Source of the DNA: Hydrogenophaga sp.
Lineage (GTDB): Bacteria; Pseudomonadota; Gammaproteobacteria; Burkholderiales; Burkholderiaceae_C
Assembly (NCBI RefSeq): GCF_030158645.1
Contig: NZ_JAOASO010000162.1
Location: 37,060 to 101,059, forward strand
Length of the DNA: 64,000 bases
Direction: 5' to 3'
Below, piece after piece: positions 27,824 through 34,841 of this stretch. The first letter of the stretch is position 1; each line of letters opens with the position of its first letter. The position numbers were made by a program, and so were the translations under genes. The notes under the pieces are model-generated. The model was given only the letters and a program-made list of their open reading frames with translations. It was not told where the DNA came from and did no database searches.

Positions 27824-28776
27824 CCCCCACGAAAATTCTGTATGTCGACGACGAGGCCATGGCGCTGAAGTATTTCGAGCGCCTCGTCAGCCCGCTGGCG
27901 CCGGTGCTCACGGCGGGCTCGGTCGAGGAAGGCCGTGCCGTCCTGCTGGCGCACGGAGCCGACGTGGCCGTGCTGGTGTGCGACCAGCGCATGCCCGGCG
28001 AGCGCGGCAACGAGCTGCTGCGCCACGCCCGCGAGTACTACCCCGGCGTTGTGCGCATGCTGACCACCGCCTATTCGGAACTGGGCGATGCGATAGAAGC
28101 CATCAACACCGGTGAGATTTACCGCTACATCAACAAGCCCTGGGAGCTGGAGAGCCTGCGGGCCGACCTGAAAAACGCCCTGGAGCTGGCCGTCTTGCGC
28201 AGCGAGCGCGACAGCCTGATGCGCGACCGCTTGCTGGCGCAGCAAAGCCGCCTGCTGGCCAACCGTCTGTCGGCCTTGTACATGGTGAGTTCGGCCGTGC
28301 ACGCCGGTGGCCATGAGCAGGCGATCCACCGTTTTGCCGAGGCCGCGTGCGCGGTGGGTGGCGCCGAGCCTCTGGTGGACTGGAACCGATGGGACCACGC
28401 CGATCTGCTGCAAGCCGAAGCCCAGCGCGGCGCGGCCATTGCGTCGCACCTGCGCGATGCCTTGCAGGCCTTCGGTCCCCGGGGCGAGAGCGGCGACGCC
28501 TGGGCGGCGCTGGCGCGGGCCTTGGGCGGCGAGCCGCACGGTGACGGGGTGCTCGTGGCCGATGCCACCGTGTTCACCGCGTTGCTGGTCTCACCCGCTG
28601 GTGAATCGCCCACCGCGGCCCAGGTTGCGTGGCTGGCCTGGCTGCTGTGGCAGGACGGCTGCGCCCGTGTGACGCCGGCTCAGGGCGGGTGGTGGGTGGG
28701 GGCTGCCGAGCCCGACGCGCTGCGCGCCGACTGGCTCGCCGATGCGATGGAGCGGCTGGGCAAGGACCCGGCTTGA
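27820..28776 (+). CDS. phcQ: PhcQ-like response regulator
   Basis: A 318-aa protein. The receiver has D10/D11, phosphoacceptor D55 in LVCDQRMPG and K106 in INKPWEL, followed by a coiled-coil linker (LELAVLRSERDSLMRDRLLAQQSRLLANRL). About 180 residues without a recognisable domain come next, ending in a Trp-rich segment (WLAWLLWQDG). There is no HTH or enzymatic motif, so output is probably by protein contact. GAGGAGAA precedes the ATG, which overlaps the phcR stop. It is the last gene of the operon; in Ralstonia, PhcQ contributes to quorum-sensing gene control. Confidence 0.75.
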   Translation: MTPTKILYVDDEAMALKYFERLVSPLAPVLTAGSVEEGRAVLLAHGADVAVLVCDQRMPGERGNELLRHAREYYPGVVRMLTTAYSELGDAIEAINTGEIYRYINKPWELESLRADLKNALELAVLRSERDSLMRDRLLAQQSRLLANRLSALYMVSSAVHAGGHEQAIHRFAEAACAVGGAEPLVDWNRWDHADLLQAEAQRGAAIASHLRDALQAFGPRGESGDAWAALARALGGEPHGDGVLVADATVFTALLVSPAGESPTAAQVAWLAWLLWQDGCARVTPAQGGWWVGAAEPDALRADWLADAMERLGKDPA

Positions 28777-28892
28777 GGCCTGGGTCTTGTTTTGCATGCC
28801 TCGGCCCGCGCCGTGGAACCCCGGCGTATGAAAATGGTCTGTCCACGAGGGGCTTGAATTCACCCTGCCCCTGCATCACCCGGAGCCACCTC

Positions 28893-29237
28893 ATGAACGC
28901 ACCACGATCCCTTTCCCCTCTGTCCCGGCACGCCGCTCGCCTGGCCGCCTGTCTGTGCGCGGCAGCCTTGCTCGCCGGCTGCTCCGCGGGCGTTGGGGTG
29001 GGCATTCCGATCGGTCCGTTTTCCATTGGCGTGGGCGTGGGCACGGGCGGTGTGAACGCCGGCATCAGCACCGGTGTGGGCCCCGTGGGCGTGGGCGTCG
29101 GGGTCAACCAGCGCGGTGCGGTGAGTGCCGGTGCCGGCGTGGGCACCAGCACCCCGATCGGCAACAGCAACGCGCGGGTGGGTGTCGGTGTGGGCACCAG
29201 CACCACCATTTACGATCCCGATCGCGTTCCCCGGTGA
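28893..29237 (+). CDS. Gly/Val-rich lipoprotein of unknown function
   Basis: A 114-aa predicted lipoprotein: signal peptide with lipobox LLAGC (lipidated Cys30), then about 75 residues of alternating Gly/Val/Thr/Ser repeats such as VGVGIPIGPF, SIGVGVGTGG, VGPVGVGVGVN and ARVGVGVGTST, ending YDPDRVPR. The alternating small/hydrophobic pattern is beta-prone and might form a surface fibre or beta-solenoid; that is inference. CGGAG lies 8 bases upstream of the ATG. It stands 116 bases after the phcQ-like gene and ends at a strong terminator. Confidence 0.72.
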   Translation: MNAPRSLSPLSRHAARLAACLCAAALLAGCSAGVGVGIPIGPFSIGVGVGTGGVNAGISTGVGPVGVGVGVNQRGAVSAGAGVGTSTPIGNSNARVGVGVGTSTTIYDPDRVPR

Positions 29238-29256
29238 GCACCGATTGCCAGAATGA

Positions 29257-29292
29257 AAAAAGCCCGTCCGGCTCGCGCCGGACGGGCTTTTT
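29257..29292. terminator. Bidirectional intrinsic terminator
   Basis: A perfect 16-bp stem, AAAAAGCCCGTCCGGC / GCCGGACGGGCTTTTT, with loop TCGC separates the convergent lipoprotein and ohr genes. A/T tracts on both sides let it terminate both. Confidence 0.95.
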
Positions 29293-29309
29293 GCCTGGTG
29301 AGCCGAGGC

Positions 29310-29738
29310 TCAGACCAGCGTGATGGTCACGTTGATGTTGCCGCGGGTGGCGTTGGAGTACGGGCACACCTGGTGGGCGGTGTCCACCAGATCCTGTGCC
29401 ACGGCGCGGTCCATGCCGGGCAGGCTCACGTTCAGGCGGGCCGCGATGCCGAAGCCGGCCGGGATGGGGCCGATGTCCACTTCGGCATCGATGGCGGCAT
29501 CGGCCGGGACAGCGATTTTCTTCATGCCGGCCACGTGTTTCATGGCGCCCATGAAGCACGCCGAGTAACCGGCAGCAAACAGCTGCTCGGGGTTGGTGGC
29601 CGCGCCCGAGCCGCCCATGGCCTTGGGTGGCGAGAGCTTGACGTCGAGCATGCCGTCGTCGGAACGCGAGGTGCCTTCGCGGCCGCCGGTGGTGTGGGCG
29701 CGGGCGGTGTAGACGACTTTGTCGAGGGAAGTGGGCAT
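29310..29738 (-). CDS. ohr: Organic hydroperoxide resistance protein (Ohr)
   Basis: A 142-aa OsmC/Ohr-family thiol peroxidase that reduces organic hydroperoxides using lipoylated proteins. The reactive cysteine is C61 in AAGYSACFMGAM and the resolving cysteine C125 in HQVCPYSNATRGN; NPEQLFAAGYSACF and VKLSPPKAMGG are Ohr hallmarks. The ATG at 29736-29738 gives the standard length; the longer frame is not conserved. It lies 71 bases downstream of the OhrR-type regulator on the same strand. Confidence 0.96.
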   Translation of the reverse strand: MPTSLDKVVYTARAHTTGGREGTSRSDDGMLDVKLSPPKAMGGSGAATNPEQLFAAGYSACFMGAMKHVAGMKKIAVPADAAIDAEVDIGPIPAGFGIAARLNVSLPGMDRAVAQDLVDTAHQVCPYSNATRGNINVTITLV

Positions 29739-29809
29739 GGTGTGGCTCCTGGGGGTTGAATCGCTTGCGGGAAGCGGGTGGGTGAAATGGGCTGAACTTG
29801 ACATCGGGA

Positions 29810-30259
29810 TCAGGCGGTCAGTCGGTCGCGCAGGGCCTGCACCTGCCGCGTGAGCGCGAGCACCTCGGCCACGTCGCATTGGGTGGCTTGCAGCACACAG
29901 CCGGGAATGCGCGCGGCGCGTGTTTTGAGTTTTCGACCTGCCGCCGTGAGGCGGATCAGCACGCGGCGTTCGTCTTGCACGTCGCGCAGGCGGGTCACGA
30001 GTTCGGCGGCCTCCAGCCGTTTGAGCAGCGGGGTGAGGGTGCCCGAATCAAGGTGCAGGCGTTCCCCGAGCTCGGAGACGGCCACGCCGTCGTGTTCCCA
30101 CAGCACCAGCATGGCCAGGTACTGCGGGTAGGTCAGTCCGATCTCCTCGAGCAGCGGCTTGTAGAGCTTGGTCATGGCCAGCGAGGCCGAGTACAGGGCA
30201 AAGCAGAGCTGGTGGTCAAGCTGCAGGGCCTGGTCGCTGGAGAGGCGTGGGCTGTTCAT
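29810..30259 (-). CDS. ohrR: OhrR-type MarR family peroxide-sensing repressor
   Basis: A 149-aa MarR protein. The N-terminal block [35 protein letters not shown] is the OhrR signature, with the peroxide-reactive cysteine at C19. The winged helix is [40 protein letters not shown]. Oxidation of the cysteine releases DNA and derepresses ohr. A second cysteine pair candidate (C121, C128) lies near the C-terminus, compatible with a two-Cys mechanism. The predicted operator sits 22 bases upstream of its start. Confidence 0.93.
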   Translation of the reverse strand: MNSPRLSSDQALQLDHQLCFALYSASLAMTKLYKPLLEEIGLTYPQYLAMLVLWEHDGVAVSELGERLHLDSGTLTPLLKRLEAAELVTRLRDVQDERRVLIRLTAAGRKLKTRAARIPGCVLQATQCDVAEVLALTRQVQALRDRLTA

Positions 30260-30280
30260 GGGTATGGACTGTAGCGATCA

Positions 30281-30302
30281 ATTAAATTGTGTGCAATTTA
30301 AT
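30281..30302. promoter_or_regulatory. OhrR operator
   Basis: ATTAAATTG-N4-CAATTTAAT is a perfect 9-bp inverted repeat in an AT-rich patch just upstream of ohrR. It resembles AATT-containing OhrR boxes of other bacteria. It would allow autoregulation and co-control of ohrR-ohr. Confidence 0.75.
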
Positions 30303-30353
30303 CGCGAGCAGCCACATTGCCGTCAAGGACATCGCGAGCCCGTTGGACAGGGT

Positions 30354-31394
30354 TCAAGCCATCAGGGGTTCGCCCTGCATCTCTTCGATCTGCTCCACCA
30401 GCATGTCCACCTGCCCCTGCCAGTAGTCGCGGCTGCCGAACCAGGGGAAGTTGATCGGGAAGGCCGGGTCGTCCCAGCGCCGCGCGACCCAGGCGCTGTA
30501 GTGGATGAGCCGCAGCGTGCGCAAGGGTTCGATCAGCGCGAGCTCGCGCCGGTCAAACGCACGGAACTGTTCGTAGCCGTCGACCAGCGCACCGAGTTGC
30601 TGCGTCTGCTGGCGGCGATCGCCGCTGAGCAGCATCCAGAGGTCTTGCACGGCCGGGCCGGTGCGTGCGTCGTCCAGGTCCACAAAATGCGGGCCGGCAC
30701 CGGGCTGGCCCTCGGGTGTCCAGAGGATGTTGCCGGGGTGGCAGTCCCCGTGCAGGCGGATGCGCCGGATGCTGTCTTCGTCCAGCACCGCGCCGGGTTT
30801 GAGCACCGGGTGCGCTTCGATCAGGGCCAGCGCTTCTTCCAATGCGGCCGACCAGGCGGTGCGCACCTCGGGCGCCACGGCGGCGTGTTCCATCAACCAG
30901 TCGCGCGGCTCATGCGCAAAGCTCGCACTGTCCAGTGCTGGGCGCACCTGAAACGGCTGGCTGGCGCCCACGCTGTGGATGCGTGCGAGAAAGCGACCAA
31001 TCCACTCCAGCACCTCGAAGTTGTCGAGCTCGGGGCGGCGCCCGCCGCGGCGCGGGCTCACCGCGAAGCTGAAGCCGCCGAAGTGGTGCAGCGTCTCGCC
31101 TTGCACACGCAGCGGTGGCACGGCCGGTATCTCGGCGGCCACCAGCTCTTCGGCGAAGGCGTGTTCTTCGGCAATCTGCGCGTCGCTCCAGCGGCCGGGG
31201 CGGTAGAACTTGGCGACCACCTGGTCCACGCCGTCCAGGGGCGACTCCAGGTGGATCTGGTACACGCGGTTCTCGAAGCTGTTGAGCGCGGCCATGCGCC
31301 CGTCGCCCCACAGGCCGATGCTGGCCAGCGCGTCCTGCACCACGTCGGGGGTGAGGGCGCTGTAGGGATGGGTGCTGGTGGGATCGGAAGTCAT
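30354..31394 (-). CDS. srkA: SrkA/YihE-like stress response serine/threonine kinase
   Basis: A 346-aa aminoglycoside-phosphotransferase-fold kinase. LNSFENRVYQI and VVAKFYRPGRWSDAQIAEEHAF contain the nucleotide-binding lysine, RIRLHGDCHPGNILW the catalytic loop, FVDLDDARTGPAVQDLWML the metal-binding aspartates. Length and motifs match E. coli SrkA (328 aa), which protects against stress-induced death. Its gene is 94 bases upstream of ohrR on the same strand, so it could read into the peroxide-response pair. Confidence 0.9.
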   Translation of the reverse strand: MTSDPTSTHPYSALTPDVVQDALASIGLWGDGRMAALNSFENRVYQIHLESPLDGVDQVVAKFYRPGRWSDAQIAEEHAFAEELVAAEIPAVPPLRVQGETLHHFGGFSFAVSPRRGGRRPELDNFEVLEWIGRFLARIHSVGASQPFQVRPALDSASFAHEPRDWLMEHAAVAPEVRTAWSAALEEALALIEAHPVLKPGAVLDEDSIRRIRLHGDCHPGNILWTPEGQPGAGPHFVDLDDARTGPAVQDLWMLLSGDRRQQTQQLGALVDGYEQFRAFDRRELALIEPLRTLRLIHYSAWVARRWDDPAFPINFPWFGSRDYWQGQVDMLVEQIEEMQGEPLMA

Positions 31395-31451
31395 GGTGGA
31401 TTGTCACTGCTGCCGGGCCGCGCGCGAGGGGCACGCACCTATCATCGGGAG

Positions 31452-32354
31452 ATGGCCAAACACAAATCACCCGCTCGCCCGGCGCCCACGCTGCAGGAGC
31501 AACTGCCGGAGCTGCGCGAAGGCCAGTCGGTGGCTCTGCTGCAGGAGCTGCACATCCTCACCCGCGAGGGCAAGCTCAACCAGGACACACGCCGCAAGCT
31601 CAAGCAGGTCTACCACCTGGTGCAGTTCATCGAGCCGCTGCTGGCCGAGGTGCTGGCCGCGCGCGGCGATGTGACCCTGGCCGACCACGGCGCGGGCAAG
31701 TCCTACCTGGGATTCATCCTGTACGACCTGTTCTTCAAGTCGAAAACCGTGGGCCGTGTGATCGGCGTGGAGACCCGGGCCGAGCTGGTGGCGAAATCGC
31801 GCGCGCTGGCGGCCAAGCTGGGCTTCGAACGCATGGACTTTCTGGCCACCACGGTGCAGGAAGCGCTCACGCACCCGGGCTTGCCCGCGCGCATCGATGT
31901 GGTGACTGCGCTGCACGCCTGCGACACCGCCACCGACGACGCGATTGCGTTTGGCCTGGCCAAACACGCCAGCCACATGGTGCTGGTGCCGTGCTGCCAG
32001 GCCGAGGTGGCCGGTGTGCTGCGGCAGCACAAGGCGCTGAGCCTGTCCCGCTCGCCGCTGGCCGAACTCTGGCGCCACCCGCTGCACACGCGCGAGTTCG
32101 GCAGCCAGATCACCAATGTGCTGAGGTGCCTGCAGCTCGAAGCCAGCGGCTACAGCGTGACCGTGACCGAGCTGGTGGGCTGGGAACATTCCATGAAGAA
32201 CGAGTTGATCCTCGCCCGTAGAATGGCCGACGACCGACACGGGGCCCGCGAGCGGGCCCGGCAGCGGTTGACACAGGTGCTCGACGAGCTGGGCCTGCCG
32301 GAACTCCAGTCGCGTTTTGCGGTCGACTCCGGTGCGTCCCCCGTGACGGCCTGA
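31452..32354 (+). CDS. SAM-dependent methyltransferase (Methyltransf_32 type)
   Basis: A 300-aa cytosolic protein. VTLADHGAGKSYLGFILYDLFF is motif I with the GKSYL variant of the PF13679 group, followed by VIGVETRAELV, DVVTALHACDTATDDAIAFGL and the cysteine pair VPCCQAEV. A lysine-rich N-terminus (MAKHKSPARP) and an Arg-rich C-terminus suggest nucleic-acid contact. It starts 57 bases from the divergent srkA gene. The ATG at 31452 is preceded by CGGGAG. Substrate is unknown. Confidence 0.8.
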   Translation: MAKHKSPARPAPTLQEQLPELREGQSVALLQELHILTREGKLNQDTRRKLKQVYHLVQFIEPLLAEVLAARGDVTLADHGAGKSYLGFILYDLFFKSKTVGRVIGVETRAELVAKSRALAAKLGFERMDFLATTVQEALTHPGLPARIDVVTALHACDTATDDAIAFGLAKHASHMVLVPCCQAEVAGVLRQHKALSLSRSPLAELWRHPLHTREFGSQITNVLRCLQLEASGYSVTVTELVGWEHSMKNELILARRMADDRHGARERARQRLTQVLDELGLPELQSRFAVDSGASPVTA

Positions 32355-32362
32355 TTGTTCGT

Positions 32363-32381
32363 GGTGGCCCTTCGGGCCACC
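32363..32381 (+). terminator. Possible terminator after the methyltransferase gene
   Basis: GGTGGCCC-TTC-GGGCCACC is a perfect 8-bp hairpin 8 bases beyond the stop, followed by GGTTTGCCATTTTCCC with only a weak T-tract. Confidence 0.5.
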
Positions 32382-32500
32382 GGTTTGCCATTTTCCCGGT
32401 GTACAAGTCAGCGCCACGCTGATGCCGGTTTGCCTGGTGGTTCCAAGGTGCTTCGCACCCGGGAGCGCCATCCCACAGACCCCATCCTGGAGAGCCTGCC

Positions 32501-33688
32501 ATGGTCACCGATTTCGCTTTTTTGTTGCAGTCCATCGCCTGGCCCCTGGTGCTGCTGCTGGCCTGGTTCACGGCCGAGTGGTTGTTCGAGCGCTGGCACA
32601 TTCCGCGCGTGAGCAGCTACGTGGCGGTGGGCCTGATCGGCGGGCTGGTGAACCTGCCAGGCCTCACCACCGACGTGCCTGGTTTGCCGTTTCTGGCCAA
32701 CGTCGCGCTGTCCCTGGTGCTGTTCGAGCTCGGCTACCGCATCAACCTGCGCTGGTTCCGCCACAACCCGTGGATGCTGGCGCTCGGCGTGGTGGAGTCC
32801 TTCGTGACCTTCGGCCTCATCTACTGGGTCAGCGGTTACTTTGACTTGCCGGTGGACCACCGCCTGATCATTGCGGCACTCTCCATCTCGGCCTCACCCG
32901 CCGGCGTGGTGCGCGTGGCCAACGAGCTGCGCAGCGCGGGCCAGGTGACCGAGCGGGTTCTGCACCTGTGTGCCATCAACTGCATCCTGTCGGTGGTGGC
33001 GCTCAAGCTGGTGGTGGGCTACTGGTACCTCAGCACCTCGGGCGATCTGGTGCTCGCCGCATTCGGCAGCATGTACGTGGTGGCCACCTCGGTGGCCATC
33101 GGAGCCCTGCTGGGCGTGGCCGTGCCCTGGCTGCTGCGCCAGCGCAACACGCATGAGCGCGGGGTCACGGTGGTGTTTGCCCTGGCGGTGCTGTTGCTCA
33201 CCACCGCCGCCTACGGGCTGAAGCTCTCGCCGCTGCTGGCCGCGCTCTCGTTCGGCATCGTGGCGCGCGAGCGGCGGGTGCACCTCACCAACGCGCAGCG
33301 CGACTTCGGCACCGCGGGCGATCTGCTCTCGGTGTTCCTGTTCGTCTACATCGCTTCGCTGCTGAACTGGGCAGACGTCGGCGCCGGCATGCTCATGGGC
33401 CTGCTGCTGATCGCCGTGCGCGCCGCGTCCAAGGTGGGTTGCAACCTCGTGGCTGCGCGCCTCTCGGGCATCACGGAGCGCAAAGGTTTGCTCACGGGGC
33501 TGGCGCTCACACCGATGTCGGCGTTTGCCATCCTGTTGCTGGAGCAGAGCCGCCTCTACGGTTTCGCGCCGGCGGTGGCGGTGCTGTCGGCCATGGCCGG
33601 GATGATGGTGGTGCAGGAACTGCTGGGGCCCCTCGTCACGCAGCGGGCACTGATGACCGCCCACGAAACCCACGTCACGAAGGAGTAA
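32501..33688 (+). CDS. Cation:proton antiporter (CPA2-type)
   Basis: A 395-aa membrane protein with 11-12 hydrophobic segments. IPRVSSYVAVGLIGGLVNLPG is the first conserved block, NVALSLVLFELGYRINLRWFRHNP the TM3 region, and ALSISASPAGVVRVANELRSAGQVTERVLHLCAINCI corresponds to the ion-path region. Kef/NapA-type regulatory NAD-binding domains are absent. It should exchange Na+ or K+ for H+ at the inner membrane. It is 3 bases upstream of ybdK with a good AAGGAG in the junction, so the two are co-transcribed. Confidence 0.84.
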   Translation: MVTDFAFLLQSIAWPLVLLLAWFTAEWLFERWHIPRVSSYVAVGLIGGLVNLPGLTTDVPGLPFLANVALSLVLFELGYRINLRWFRHNPWMLALGVVESFVTFGLIYWVSGYFDLPVDHRLIIAALSISASPAGVVRVANELRSAGQVTERVLHLCAINCILSVVALKLVVGYWYLSTSGDLVLAAFGSMYVVATSVAIGALLGVAVPWLLRQRNTHERGVTVVFALAVLLLTTAAYGLKLSPLLAALSFGIVARERRVHLTNAQRDFGTAGDLLSVFLFVYIASLLNWADVGAGMLMGLLLIAVRAASKVGCNLVAARLSGITERKGLLTGLALTPMSAFAILLLEQSRLYGFAPAVAVLSAMAGMMVVQELLGPLVTQRALMTAHETHVTKE

Positions 33689-33691
33689 GCC

Positions 33692-34822
33692 ATGCCGTTG
33701 GAAACGTTCAAGTCATCCGATTCGCTGACCATGGGTGTGGAGCTCGAGCTGCAGCTCGTCAACACCTACGACCTCGACCTCTCCAGCAGCGCCAACGACC
33801 TGCTCGAATTGCTCAAGCGCAAGCCGTTCCCGGGTGTGGTCACGCCCGAGATGACGCAAAGCATGATCGAGATCGCCACCGACGTGCAGCGCGAGCACGG
33901 CCCGCTGCTGGCGCAGCTGCAGCAGATCCGCGACACCTTGGTGCACGCGGGTGACCGGCTCAACATCGAGATCGCGGGCGGTGGCACACACCCGTTTCAG
34001 CGCTGGTTCGAACAGCGCATCTTTTCCAAACCGCGCTTCCAGGAGCTCTCGGGCCTGTACGGATACCTGGCCAAGCAGTTCACCGTGTTCGGGCAACACG
34101 TGCACATCGGTTGCTCCAACGCCGACGAGGCGCTGTTTTTGCTGCACTCGCTCAACCGCTACGTGCCGCACTTCATTGCGCTGTCGGCCTCGTCGCCGTT
34201 TTCCCAGGGGGTGGACACGCTGTTCGACTCGGCGCGCCTCAACTCGGTTTTCGCGTTTCCGCTCAGCGGGCGCGCGCCCTTCGTGTTGAGCTGGGACGAA
34301 TTCGCCAACGTGTACTTCACCAAGATGGAGAGCACCGGCGTGGTCAAGTCCATGAAGGACTTTTACTGGGACATCCGGCCCAAGCCCGAGTACGGCACCA
34401 TCGAACTGCGTGTGTGCGACACGCCGTTGACGGTGGAGCGCGCCGCGGGCCTCGCGTGTTATCTGCAGGCGCTGTGCCGCCACCTGCTGGAGCGCAGCGA
34501 ACCACCGCCCGAAGAAGACGACTACCTCGTCTACACCTACAACCGTTTTCAGGCCTGCCGCTTCGGGCTCGACGGCATGATGGTCAACCCCAAGACGCGC
34601 GAACAGATCAGCATCCGCGAAGACATCCTGGCCACGCTGCGCAAGATCGCGCCGCACGGGCAGGCGCTCAACTCGATGGCCGCGCTGGACGAAATCGAGC
34701 GCACCGCCGGCCGCGTGGGCAACCACGCCACTTTCCTGCGCAACCAGTACCGGGAGAGCGGCAGTGTGCAGGCGGTGGTGCGGGCCAGTGTGGAGGCGCT
34801 GCGGCAGGGACCCGTCCTGTAG
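33692..34822 (+). CDS. ybdK: YbdK family carboxylate-amine ligase (glutamate-cysteine ligase 2)
   Basis: A 376-aa GCS2-type ATP-grasp-like ligase. [13 protein letters not shown] is the N-terminal glutamate/metal motif, [17 protein letters not shown] the central His-containing motif, [24 protein letters not shown] the second metal site, and [13 protein letters not shown] [12 protein letters not shown] a C-terminal signature. E. coli YbdK has weak gamma-glutamylcysteine synthetase activity; the real substrate is unclear. It is translationally coupled to the antiporter. Confidence 0.92.
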   Translation: MPLETFKSSDSLTMGVELELQLVNTYDLDLSSSANDLLELLKRKPFPGVVTPEMTQSMIEIATDVQREHGPLLAQLQQIRDTLVHAGDRLNIEIAGGGTHPFQRWFEQRIFSKPRFQELSGLYGYLAKQFTVFGQHVHIGCSNADEALFLLHSLNRYVPHFIALSASSPFSQGVDTLFDSARLNSVFAFPLSGRAPFVLSWDEFANVYFTKMESTGVVKSMKDFYWDIRPKPEYGTIELRVCDTPLTVERAAGLACYLQALCRHLLERSEPPPEEDDYLVYTYNRFQACRFGLDGMMVNPKTREQISIREDILATLRKIAPHGQALNSMAALDEIERTAGRVGNHATFLRNQYRESGSVQAVVRASVEALRQGPVL

Positions 34823-34841
34823 GCTGCGCCAGGCGGCCGCC

